Positions 8,800-16,509 of a stretch of 33,297 bases of DNA are shown here, in pieces. The stretch's first letter is position 1. The number at the start of each line of letters is the position of its first letter. A program made the translations under genes and the position numbers. The stretch spans positions 1-33,297 of the forward strand of contig JAJZJD010000003.1 of NCBI GenBank assembly GCA_021828445.1. Reading direction: 5' to 3'. This stretch comes from a bacterium. GTDB lineage: Bacteria; SZUA-79; Acidulodesulfobacterales; Acidulodesulfobacteraceae. The notes under the pieces were generated by a model. The model had not been told where the DNA came from. It did no database searches and was given only the letters and a program-made list of their open reading frames with translations.

Positions 8800-8825
8800 T
8801 ATAACTGTAAATAATATAATTATAA
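8794..8825. repeat. two copies of palindrome TATAATTATA over the hsp20 promoter (possible operator)
   Basis: The 11-mer TATAATTATAA occurs at 8794-8804 and again at 8815-8825, 21 bp apart (two helical turns). Its first ten bases are a perfect palindrome. The first copy contains the -10 box and the second lies in the early transcribed region. A dimeric repressor bound to both would sit on one face of the DNA. The AT-only composition means chance cannot be excluded. Confidence 0.45.
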
Positions 8826-8851
8826 AGTATAAAATTTATCGGAATAAAAAA

Positions 8852-9193
8852 ATGTACTATTTTGCGCCTGTCTCCGATATGTTCGAAACTGCGGATTATA
8901 TAGCCGTATATGTAGAGCTTGCCGGAGTCAGAAAAGAAGATATAAATATAGAAGTCGGCGGAGGAATGCTTGAAATCAGGGGTATTAAACGCCGTTTCGG
9001 AACGAATGAAGAATATAATTTTCAAAGAATGGAAAGGCCTTTCGGCTTATTCAGAAGAAGGTTTAGTTTGCCTTCTTCCGCAAGCTATGACGGCGTCAAG
9101 GCGTCTTTCGAGGAAGGTCTGCTTGAAATAATTATACCTAAAAAAAAGGGAAGCGGAGGATTTAAAATTTCCTGCATTGAAATTAACGATTGA
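8852..9193 (+). CDS. small heat shock protein, Hsp20 / alpha-crystallin family
   Basis: 113 residues, nearly all alpha-crystallin domain: YIAVYVELAGVRKEDINIEV (about 16-35), MLEIRGIKRR, then RMERPFGLFRRRFSLP (typical E-R-x-F-G-x-F-x-R-x-F-x-L-P) and FEEGLLEIIIPKK (the G-x-L-x-[IV] signature). The N-terminal arm is very short and there is no obvious C-terminal I-x-[IV] extension beyond SCIEIND, so large oligomers of the usual type may not form. Small heat shock proteins hold unfolding proteins for refolding or disaggregation. Here the gene leads an operon that continues into two Clp/Hsp100 ATPases, which fits a hand-over system. The promoter at 8771-8799 drives it. The next gene starts 45 bp downstream. 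Confidence 0.9.
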   Translation: MYYFAPVSDMFETADYIAVYVELAGVRKEDINIEVGGGMLEIRGIKRRFGTNEEYNFQRMERPFGLFRRRFSLPSSASYDGVKASFEEGLLEIIIPKKKGSGGFKISCIEIND

Positions 9194-9238
9194 AAGACAA
9201 ATAATGCAAAAATACTATTAAGGACGGTAAACAAAATT

Positions 9239-11572
9239 ATGTTTAATTTAGACTATTACGAAGACAAGCTTTCAGAAAGCGGATATAGGGTTTTAACGAT
9301 TTCCATAGAAGAATCGAAAAGAAGAAAACATTTTTATCTCGGACCGGAGCATATTTTTTATGCCCTTACTTTGGTTGACGAGGATCTTTTAAATGAAATT
9401 TTTTTAGAGTTAAGAATCGACAAAAGAAAGATAATGAAGCTTTTGAACGATTATATGATGTCTTCCGACCAGTACGTCGGCGAAGGAATGAAAATTCCCC
9501 TTCAAACAAGAAATTTATTTAAAAGCGCTTACGATTATGCGCAGAGTGCGGGCAGAAACCTTATAGAATCTACGGATTTTTTAATGGTAATGTTTCAGGA
9601 GCCGAGTTCCGCTCCAAACAAAGTCTTTAAAGCGCTCGGCGTGGATTCGGTTGTGCTTGCCGATAAAATTTTTCAGAAAATGAGGGAAAGAAGGAGCAGA
9701 AGCGACGAAAACAGAAGAAAATACGACCTTCCCTATACCCTCAGGCAGCATGCCGTAAATTTAAGCAAACTTGCAATTATGGACAAACTGCCTTTAGTAT
9801 TCGGAAGGGAAGAAGAAATTACTCGGCTGATGGAAATACTCTGCCATATAGACAGGCCTAATTCGGCTATAATAGTCGGCGAGCCGGGCGTCGGAAAGAC
9901 GGCGGTAGTAGAAGGCCTTGCAAGAAAAATAGAACTTGAACCCTACAGCGTTCCAGCAAGGCTCAGGAATAAAATTATAGTAAATCTCCAGATGAATTCC
10001 TTAGTGGCCGGAACGGTTTTCAGGGGCATGTTCGAAGACAGGATGGAAAAGATAATAAACGAACTGAAGTCCAGAAAAAATATAATTTTATTCGTCGATG
10101 AAGTGCATACCATTATCGGCGCCGGTTCCGCAATCGCGGTTCCGAGCGATGCGGCAAATATATTAAAATCCTCACTCGCTAGAGGCGAAGTGCAGATTAT
10201 CGGAGCGACGACCCTTTCGGAATACAAGGAATTTATTTCAGAAGACGAAGCCCTTGCCCGCAGATTCAGATTAGTCAACATAAACGAGCCTAATATAGAG
10301 GATACGAAAAGAATACTCTATGGGCTTAAAAGAAGATTTGAAGATACGTACGGCGTAGAAATAGAAGATTCCGCTCTCGACGAGTCGCTTAAATTGTCGT
10401 CCCGCTATTCCAAATCTTTAAGGCTTCCGGACAAAGCTATAAGCTGGGTAGATTCCGGATGCGTAAAAGCGGAAATATACAACGACGATAAAATAGTTAA
10501 AAAGGAAAATATCTATCAGGTAATCGCCCAGGAAACAGGCATGTCCGTAGATCTGATTAAAAGAGACGTGCTGGAAAGATTTCAGGATATGGAGGAATTT
10601 TTCTCAAAAAGGATAGTAGGACAGAAAGACGCAGTTAATTCTTTAGCAAAACATTTAAGGCTGAATAAAGGGCCTTTGAAAGGAAATTTTAACAGACCCG
10701 ATGCCGTGCTTCTTTTTTTAGGTCCTACGGGAGTCGGCAAAACGGAAACCGCAAAGGCTATGGCGGAATACTTGTTCGGTTCCGAAAGAAATATAATCAG
10801 GATAGATATGTCGGAATATAAAGACGGCTCGATAGCCGTGGATAAATTAATAGGTATGCCGAGAGGCATAGTCGGTTCTTCGAGAGGCGGAACTTTAACC
10901 AATCAGGTAAAAGATAACCCTTATTCCGTAATTCTTTTGGACGAAATCGAAAAAGCGAGCGATCTCGTATTTAATCTTTTCCTCCAGGTTTTCGACGAAG
11001 GTTTTCTAACCGACGGAAGAGGCAAAAGAGTTTATTTTTCGGATTCCGTAATTATTATGACGTCGAATCTGGGTTCGCATGAATTTTCAAAATTTACGAA
11101 ACCGCTTGGTTTTATAGAATCAAACGATATAGTAAAGTCTATTAAAGGAACGATAAATAAAGAAATCGAAAACTTTTTTTCTCCGGAATTTATAAACAGA
11201 ATAGACGATATTGTTATCTTTTCGCCGCTTACTAAAGAAGAAGTTAAAAAAATCGCATTGATGCATATTGAAACTATAAATAAAACTATGTCGGAACACG
11301 ACAAAGAAATTATCGTTAACGACGCCGCTTTAGAAAAATTAGTCGAGACCGGTTACAGTTCTAAATTCGGAGCAAGATTTTTAAAGCGTACCATAGACGA
11401 TCTTATTAAGGTTCCTCTGACGCTTAAATGGAAAGAGGGCGACATATTTACCGCCGAACTTAAAGACGGCGAGATATCTATCTCATCCGGTAAAAATCCC
11501 GAAGACGGCGATATTGCAAAAAAAGTTAAAAACGGAAAAGAAAAATATAAGGAGGAGCCTGATTATGCTTGA
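9239..11572 (+). CDS. divergent ClpA/ClpC-like AAA+ ATPase (two AAA domains, no long middle domain)
   Basis: 777 residues: Clp-N repeats (about 1-150); AAA-1 with Walker A GEPGVGKT (214-221) and Walker B LFVDE (Asp287, Glu288); a short linker; AAA-2 with Walker A GPTGVGKT (495-502) and LLDEIEK; C-terminal D2-small domain. There is no ClpB-type coiled-coil insertion. LGF at 623-625 lies where ClpA, ClpC and ClpX carry their ClpP-docking loop, so a ClpP partner is plausible; none is in the window. Oddities: the AAA-1 pore motif AG(A)KYRG reads AGTVFRG (257-263), and the AAA-2 pore motif GYVG reads GIVG (543-546), with Ile544 in place of the near-invariant tyrosine and GMPR in place of GAPP. Function: unfoldase or disaggregase, probably specialised. 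It overlaps the DUF1844 start by 8 bp. Confidence 0.9.
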   Translation: MFNLDYYEDKLSESGYRVLTISIEESKRRKHFYLGPEHIFYALTLVDEDLLNEIFLELRIDKRKIMKLLNDYMMSSDQYVGEGMKIPLQTRNLFKSAYDYAQSAGRNLIESTDFLMVMFQEPSSAPNKVFKALGVDSVVLADKIFQKMRERRSRSDENRRKYDLPYTLRQHAVNLSKLAIMDKLPLVFGREEEITRLMEILCHIDRPNSAIIVGEPGVGKTAVVEGLARKIELEPYSVPARLRNKIIVNLQMNSLVAGTVFRGMFEDRMEKIINELKSRKNIILFVDEVHTIIGAGSAIAVPSDAANILKSSLARGEVQIIGATTLSEYKEFISEDEALARRFRLVNINEPNIEDTKRILYGLKRRFEDTYGVEIEDSALDESLKLSSRYSKSLRLPDKAISWVDSGCVKAEIYNDDKIVKKENIYQVIAQETGMSVDLIKRDVLERFQDMEEFFSKRIVGQKDAVNSLAKHLRLNKGPLKGNFNRPDAVLLFLGPTGVGKTETAKAMAEYLFGSERNIIRIDMSEYKDGSIAVDKLIGMPRGIVGSSRGGTLTNQVKDNPYSVILLDEIEKASDLVFNLFLQVFDEGFLTDGRGKRVYFSDSVIIMTSNLGSHEFSKFTKPLGFIESNDIVKSIKGTINKEIENFFSPEFINRIDDIVIFSPLTKEEVKKIALMHIETINKTMSEHDKEIIVNDAALEKLVETGYSSKFGARFLKRTIDDLIKVPLTLKWKEGDIFTAELKDGEISISSGKNPEDGDIAKKVKNGKEKYKEEPDYA

Positions 11573-12008
11573 TAAGGAAGGTGAAAAATCTTTCAAAGTA
11601 ATAGATAAAAGGAAAATTTCGGATGCCGAAGAAATGGAAGAAATGAAAGAAGCAAAAAATACCGAAGAAGCGAAATCTGCGGAAAAAGCCGATGAAAATA
11701 CGGATGAAACCGCCGCCGATTCCGAAAAAAAAGCCGCGGATGAAACCGCCGCCGATATGCCCGATTTTGAAGCGGATTTTGCTGCTTTCATCTATTCGTT
11801 GAATACGCAGGCGCTTCTTTTTATGGGGAAGATACCAAACCCAATATCCAAAAAATACGAAAAAGATTTGGGAACGGCTAAATACTTGATAGATACTATA
11901 GACATGCTTTCTAAAAAGACTAAAGGAAATCTTGACGAAAATGAAGCTAAACTTATAGAAAATATTTTATACGACCTAAGGATGGCCTATATTTCCGAAA
12001 AAAAATAA
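11565..12008 (+). CDS. DUF1844-type protein with acidic N-terminal tail
   Basis: The start is taken at ATG 11565, because a strong GGAGGAG sits at 11551-11557; an upstream in-frame ATG (11514) lacks such a site and lies inside the clp gene. The protein has 147 residues. Residues 1-62 are charged and alanine/glutamate-rich, probably disordered. From about 63 the DUF1844 pattern appears: FAAFIYSLNTQALLFMGKIP, then KDLGTAKYLIDTIDMLSKKTKGNL and ENILYDLRMAY. DUF1844 proteins are small cytoplasmic proteins common in Deltaproteobacteria and related phyla, with no established function. Being sandwiched and translationally linked between two Hsp100 genes suggests an adaptor or accessory role in protein quality control, which is inference only. 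Confidence 0.82.
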   Translation: MLDKEGEKSFKVIDKRKISDAEEMEEMKEAKNTEEAKSAEKADENTDETAADSEKKAADETAADMPDFEADFAAFIYSLNTQALLFMGKIPNPISKKYEKDLGTAKYLIDTIDMLSKKTKGNLDENEAKLIENILYDLRMAYISEKK

Positions 12009-12048
12009 ACCGTTTAGTTTAGGAAAGTTGCGGAGGTGATATATTTTT

Positions 12049-14661
12049 ATGAATCTTAATAACTTTACGATAAAATCTCAGGAATTAATAGAGCTTACGA
12101 TAAATACGGCTAAAGAGTCTAAAAATCCGGAAATATCGGATTTGCATTTATTATATGCCCTGCTTAATTACGACGAAAACAGCATAGCATTGTCTATTTT
12201 TAAAAAAATAGGGATAGACTTAAAATCTTTTACGGATCAATTAGAAGGCGCTCTGTCTAAACTTGCCGTCGTAGAAGGAGGCATGGAGCCGGCTTTTTCT
12301 TCTTCTATGAAGCGTATTTTAGATGCCGCGGAAAAAAATAAAAATTTTATGAAAGACGATTTCGTTTCGGTCGAACATTTCGTTCTTGCAATGTTTGACG
12401 TCAAAGATACAAAGTCTTACGAAATCTTAACGAAATTCGGATTAACCAAAGACGGCGTCCTTAAAGTTTTAACCGATATAAGAGGAAATACTAAAGTTAC
12501 CGACCAGAATCCGGAAGACAAATATCAGGCGTTAGAAAAATATACGGTAAATTTAACCCAGCTTGCAAAATCCGGAAAAATCGATCCGGTTATAGGCAGA
12601 GACGGCGAAATAAGAAGAATTATGGAGGTGCTGTCAAGGCGGACTAAAAACAATCCCGTTCTGATAGGCGATCCGGGCGTCGGCAAAACCGCGATAGTCG
12701 AAGGGCTTGCCAAAAGAATCGCCGACGGGGACGTTCCCGAAATTCTTAAAGAAAAAACCGTCCTTTCGTTAGACTTAGGTTCTTTAATAGCCGGAGCTAA
12801 ATACAGAGGCGAATTCGAGGACAGGCTTAAAGCGGTAGTAAAAGAGATAAAGTCTTCCGAAGGCAGGATAATAATATTTATAGACGAACTGCACAATCTT
12901 GTCGGTGCCGGAAAATCCGAAGGAGCGATGGATGCGTCTAATCTTCTAAAACCGGCTCTTGCAAGAGGGGAGTTAAGGGCTATAGGAGCGACTACTCTTG
13001 ACGAATACAGAAAATATATAGAAAAAGACGCCGCGCTTGAAAGAAGATTCCAGCCTGTTTTCGTGGACGAGCCGTCCGTAGAAGATACTATTTCTATACT
13101 CAGGGGACTCAAAGAAAGATACGAAGCGTATCACGGAATAAGAATAAAAGATTCGGCTTTAATTGCGGCGGCTACGCTGTCCCACAGATATATTACCGAC
13201 AGATTTTTGCCGGATAAGGCTATAGATCTTATGGATGAAGCGTCGGCAAAATTAAGAATAGAAATAGATTCTATGCCGTCGGCTCTCGATGAAATTCAAA
13301 GAAATATCATCAGAATTAAGATAGAGCAGGAAGCGCTAAAAAAAGAAAAAGACGAAGAATCCAAAAAAAGATTGAAAGAACTTGACGAAGAGCTTGCAAA
13401 TCTGGAAGAAGATTTCAATCAAAAGAAAGCAAAATGGCACAACGAAAAAGAGTATATTCAAAAAATCGGCGAAATTAAAAAAGAAATAGACTCTCTTAGA
13501 ATCGAAGAACAGAGATACGAAAGAGAGGGAAAGTACGATAAGGTAGCTGAAATAAGATACGGCAAATTAAACGAACTGGAAAAGAAACTTGAAGACTTAA
13601 ATAAATCGCTCATTGCAATGCAGGAAAACGGAAGCTTTTTAAAAGAGGAAGTGGATTCCGAAGACATTGCAAGGGTGGTGGCTAAATGGACGGGAATACC
13701 CGTTTCCAAACTTATGGAAGGAGAAAAAGAGAAACTTCTTCAAATTGAAGAACACCTTCACAACAGGGTAATATCCCAGGATGAAGCAATTAACAGCGTA
13801 GCCAATACTATCAGGCGTTCAAGGGCGGGTTTATCCGACGTAAATAAACCTATAGGCTCTTTTATGTTTCTCGGGCCGACCGGCGTCGGGAAGACCGAAC
13901 TGGCAAAAGCTCTCGCCGAATTTTTATTCGACGACGAAAACAATATAGTAAGAATAGATATGTCCGAGTATATGGAAAAGCATGCCGTATCGAGACTTAT
14001 AGGCGCTCCTCCAGGCTACGTCGGCTACGAAGAGGGCGGACAGCTTACGGAAGCGGTCAGAAGGCGTCCTTACAGCGTAGTTTTGTTTGACGAAGTAGAG
14101 AAAGCCCATCAGGACGTGTTTAACGTAATGCTTCAGCTTCTAGACGACGGAAGGCTTACCGACGGACAGGGAAGAACGGTTGACTTTAAAAATACGATTG
14201 TCATTATGACATCCAACATAGGTTCCGATATTATACAAAGTTACAGCGGCAAACAGTACGAAGAAATGAAAAACAGCGTTAACGGAATTTTAAAAAATTA
14301 TTTCAGGCCCGAGTTTTTAAACAGATTAGACGATATAATAATATTCCATGCTTTAAACGAAAACGATATAATGAAAATCGTCGAAATACAGCTGAAAAAA
14401 CTCATTAACGTACTTAGGGAAAGAGGTATAGACGCTGAATATACCGATTCTTTGCTGACATTTATAGCAATGGAAGGTTACGATCCTATTTACGGCGCAA
14501 GACCCCTAAAGAGAGCGGTTAAGTCTTTCATACAGGATAAAATTGCCGTCGATTTATTATCCGGTGCAATCGTTTCCGGCGATTCAATAGTTATAGACTA
14601 TAAGGAAGAATCCGGCGTAATCGTCGAAAAGGTTACGGTAGTTACTGCCGAACCTGCTTAA
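12049..14661 (+). CDS. clpB: ClpB disaggregase (Hsp100)
   Basis: 870 residues, full ClpB layout: Clp-N repeats (1-145), AAA-1 with GDPGVGKT (207-214) and the normal pore loop AGAKYRGEFEDR, a coiled-coil middle domain (about 405-530, rich in K/E heptads, with KYDKVAEIRYGKL), then AAA-2 with GPTGVGKT (609-616) and the normal pore loop GAPPGYVGYEEGG. No [LIV]G[FL] ClpP loop is seen in the equivalent place, consistent with a disaggregase working with DnaK, not a protease subunit. A strong Shine-Dalgarno GGAGGTGAT (12032-12040) lies 8 bp before the ATG. It ends the hsp20 operon; a perfect 17 bp hairpin follows. The contrast between its intact pore loops and the altered ones of the upstream Clp gene is instructive. 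Confidence 0.96.
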   Translation: MNLNNFTIKSQELIELTINTAKESKNPEISDLHLLYALLNYDENSIALSIFKKIGIDLKSFTDQLEGALSKLAVVEGGMEPAFSSSMKRILDAAEKNKNFMKDDFVSVEHFVLAMFDVKDTKSYEILTKFGLTKDGVLKVLTDIRGNTKVTDQNPEDKYQALEKYTVNLTQLAKSGKIDPVIGRDGEIRRIMEVLSRRTKNNPVLIGDPGVGKTAIVEGLAKRIADGDVPEILKEKTVLSLDLGSLIAGAKYRGEFEDRLKAVVKEIKSSEGRIIIFIDELHNLVGAGKSEGAMDASNLLKPALARGELRAIGATTLDEYRKYIEKDAALERRFQPVFVDEPSVEDTISILRGLKERYEAYHGIRIKDSALIAAATLSHRYITDRFLPDKAIDLMDEASAKLRIEIDSMPSALDEIQRNIIRIKIEQEALKKEKDEESKKRLKELDEELANLEEDFNQKKAKWHNEKEYIQKIGEIKKEIDSLRIEEQRYEREGKYDKVAEIRYGKLNELEKKLEDLNKSLIAMQENGSFLKEEVDSEDIARVVAKWTGIPVSKLMEGEKEKLLQIEEHLHNRVISQDEAINSVANTIRRSRAGLSDVNKPIGSFMFLGPTGVGKTELAKALAEFLFDDENNIVRIDMSEYMEKHAVSRLIGAPPGYVGYEEGGQLTEAVRRRPYSVVLFDEVEKAHQDVFNVMLQLLDDGRLTDGQGRTVDFKNTIVIMTSNIGSDIIQSYSGKQYEEMKNSVNGILKNYFRPEFLNRLDDIIIFHALNENDIMKIVEIQLKKLINVLRERGIDAEYTDSLLTFIAMEGYDPIYGARPLKRAVKSFIQDKIAVDLLSGAIVSGDSIVIDYKEESGVIVEKVTVVTAEPA

Positions 14662-14668
14662 GACTTGA

Positions 14669-14732
14669 TTTTGCCGTTTTGACAATTTATTATTGTCAAA
14701 ACGGCAAAAGTTTATAAACTTTTTATAAACTT
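14669..14732 (+). terminator. 17 bp perfect hairpin after clpB with T-rich tail
   Basis: Perfect inverted repeat: left arm 14669-14685, 7-base loop, right arm 14693-14709, containing TTGCCGTTTTGACAA and its complement. An A/T-rich tail with T runs follows. It probably ends the hsp20-clpB transcript. The left arm begins with TTTT and the right arm ends with AAAA, so it could also act on the other strand, but no minus-strand gene ends here. Confidence 0.75.
14711..14732. repeat. tandem 11-mer TTTATAAACTT x2 (possible enhancer site)
   Basis: Two perfect, directly adjacent copies (14711-14721 and 14722-14732). They lie about 100-125 bp upstream of the start point expected for the sigma-54 promoter of degP, the usual distance for enhancer-binding proteins. 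They also form the T-rich tail of the clpB terminator, so a simpler explanation exists. Confidence 0.35.
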
Positions 14733-14736
14733 TTTA

Positions 14737-14760
14737 AAGGTGTCAGATTTATTTATTTAC
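14737..14760 (+). repeat. dispersed repeat, copy 1 (AAAGGTGTCAGATTT...ATTTAC)
   Basis: The 15-mer AAAGGTGTCAGATTT followed shortly by ATTTACC recurs in inverted orientation between ispD and ispF. I read it as a dispersed intergenic repeat or the end of a decayed mobile element; no transposase fragment is recognisable beside this copy. Confidence 0.45.
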
Positions 14761-14808
14761 CTACTGCCGACTGGGTTTGCTAATAATTTACTACTTTTAT
14801 TTTGATTA

Positions 14809-14824
14809 TGGCACGGTTTTTGCA
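14809..14824 (+). promoter_or_regulatory. sigma-54 (RpoN) promoter of degP
   Basis: TGGCACG-GTTT-TTGCA matches the -24/-12 consensus TGGCACG-N4-TTGCA/T at every position, with the invariant GG and GC correctly spaced. It lies 43 bp before the degP start, so transcription would begin near 14835. No enhancer-binding protein gene is in the window. Confidence 0.88.
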
Positions 14825-14867
14825 TTAATAAAATTAAACGAAAAAATTAAGAGAGGGTTTTGAGATT

Positions 14868-16361
14868 ATGAAATTGAAATTGAAGTCCGATTCAAAAATT
14901 ATCGGCGCAGGAGTAGCCGTTCTTATCGGTATAATAGCCGGGGTTATAATAACCGCAAATCTGCATCTCTTTAAAAAATCTATGGCGGAAGGAACCGCTC
15001 CGGTAATTTATTCTACCACGAATTCTACGGTGCCCGCGCAGAACGGACCAAGCAACTTCATCGCATTGATAAAAAAAGATAAACCCTTCGTAGTAAATAT
15101 AAGGACGACCCAAAAAGTTAAAAGCGGACCTTTTCAGATGTATGAAAGTCCATTCGGCACGCAGCCTAACCCGTTCGGCAATTTTTTTAAAAATTTTTTT
15201 AATAACGCTCCGCAGGCGACATATACCGAAGAAAGTTTAGGCTCCGGAGTAATTATAAGCAAAAACGGATACATAATTACTAATAATCACGTTATAAAAG
15301 GAGCGACTAAAATATACGTAAAACTTTCTACCGGCAAAACGTTCAGGGCAATGGTTATAGGCAAAGACCCGCAGGTAGATCTCGCCCTGCTTAAAATAAA
15401 CGACGGCAATAATCTTCCGGCGGCGGTACTCGGGGATTCCGCAAAATCTCAAATAGGCGAATGGGTACTTGCCATAGGCAATCCGTTCGGTTTAGGCTGG
15501 ACGGTAACGAACGGAATTATAAGCGCGAAAGGCAGAGCTATCGGAGGACCTTACGAGGATTTTATTCAAACAAATGCCGCCATTAATCCCGGAAACAGCG
15601 GCGGTCCGCTGATCAACATGAAAGGACAGGTAATAGGCATTAACACTGCAATTATAAAAGGAGCTCAGGGAATAGGCTTTTCTATACCGGTAAACGTAAT
15701 AAAAGAAGTCCTTCCTGAGCTGGAAACAGGCAAAATAACAAGGGGATGGCTCGGCATAGAAATTCAGAGGATTACGCCGTCACTTAAAAAAGCTTTTAAT
15801 CTTCAAACTACGCGCGGAGCCTTGGTTTCTTCAGTTGTTCCCGGCGGGCCTGCGGCAAAAGCGGGTTTAAAAAGCGGCGACGTCATAATAAAATTTAACG
15901 GAATAAAAGTAAAAGAGATGTCCCAGCTTCCGTGGCTAGTCGGCAATACTAAACCCGGAGCAACCGTTCCGATAGAGGTAATTAGGAACGGGGAAAAGAT
16001 AAATTTATCTATAACAGTAGGCAATTGGAACAGCAAAAGCAATGTTTTTAACATAAAAACCAAGAAAATTTCGGCAAAAAAATTAGGAATAACCGTTGTT
16101 CCTCTTACTCCTCAAAATATGCAGAGTTACGGGATACAGAACGTTCGCCACGGAGTTATAGTAGCAAAAGTCATACCGGGCGGCGCAGGCCAAAGAATGG
16201 GTATAATGCCCGGCGATGTTATAGAATCGATTAACCATCATATTGTCAATAATATATCCGAGTATGTCGGCGATATAGACAGGGCGGAAAAATCAAAACA
16301 GTTCCTGTTTTATATAAGGCGTGGCAATATGAAACTTTATCTGGCTTATTCGATAAAATAA
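14868..16361 (+). CDS. degP: Do-family periplasmic serine protease (DegP/HtrA)
   Basis: 497 residues. One N-terminal hydrophobic helix (about 11-31) acts as signal peptide or anchor. The trypsin-like domain has His141 (TNNHVI), Asp171 (QVDLALLKI) and Ser244 (NPGNSGGPL), the complete HtrA triad. Two PDZ domains follow: about 285-380 (GWLGIEIQ... GALVSSV...GPAAKAGLKSGDVI) and about 400-490 (LGITVVPL...GVIVAKV...AGQRMGIMPGDVI). The enzyme degrades or refolds misfolded envelope proteins. It stands behind the clpB terminator and is driven by a sigma-54 promoter, unlike the sigma-E/Cpx control known in enterobacteria. A terminator follows. DegP, DegQ and MucD cannot be told apart from sequence alone. 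Confidence 0.95.
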   Translation: MKLKLKSDSKIIGAGVAVLIGIIAGVIITANLHLFKKSMAEGTAPVIYSTTNSTVPAQNGPSNFIALIKKDKPFVVNIRTTQKVKSGPFQMYESPFGTQPNPFGNFFKNFFNNAPQATYTEESLGSGVIISKNGYIITNNHVIKGATKIYVKLSTGKTFRAMVIGKDPQVDLALLKINDGNNLPAAVLGDSAKSQIGEWVLAIGNPFGLGWTVTNGIISAKGRAIGGPYEDFIQTNAAINPGNSGGPLINMKGQVIGINTAIIKGAQGIGFSIPVNVIKEVLPELETGKITRGWLGIEIQRITPSLKKAFNLQTTRGALVSSVVPGGPAAKAGLKSGDVIIKFNGIKVKEMSQLPWLVGNTKPGATVPIEVIRNGEKINLSITVGNWNSKSNVFNIKTKKISAKKLGITVVPLTPQNMQSYGIQNVRHGVIVAKVIPGGAGQRMGIMPGDVIESINHHIVNNISEYVGDIDRAEKSKQFLFYIRRGNMKLYLAYSIK

Positions 16362-16445
16362 ATTTTAGATACGCAATATAGTAAATAAAAAGTTTTCTCA
16401 AAACCAAGACAAACTGTAAGCTTTCCATCACTCCTCCTAAAGGTG

Positions 16446-16481
16446 GCCCGGTTCCGTAAAAAGAGCCGGGCTATTTTTTTA
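16446..16481 (+). terminator. intrinsic terminator after degP
   Basis: GC-rich stem of 9 pairs (16446-16454 with 16463-16471, one G-T pair), 8-base loop, then a run of T. It separates degP from selB. Confidence 0.85.
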
Positions 16482-16509
16482 TCTTCCCGTATGATAAAAT
16501 ATTACTCTA

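Noticed and set aside
9239..11572. Assignment of the first Clp gene as ClpG/ClpK of transmissible heat-resistance loci because of the neighbouring hsp20
   Set aside because: It is about 170 residues shorter than I expect for that family and lacks the cysteine-rich N-terminal extension and a substantial middle domain.
12525..13112. 195-residue minus-strand frame inside clpB
   Set aside because: Serine/leucine/isoleucine-rich translation typical of the antisense of a conserved AAA gene; clpB itself is intact.
16246..16431. Minus-strand frame with a strong GGAGGAG before its ATG, antisense to the end of degP
   Set aside because: Most of it lies antisense to conserved PDZ coding sequence, no family resemblance, and no promoter is seen; the ribosome-binding-like sequence is probably fortuitous.
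16380..16475. Sequence after degP with CAAAACC, AAGC and AAAGGTGGCCCGGTT faintly recalling a cyclic-di-GMP (GEMM) riboswitch
   Set aside because: The GNRA-capped helix and the GACGCAAAGC core are absent, the spacing is wrong, and the GC-rich stem with T run is fully explained as the degP terminator.
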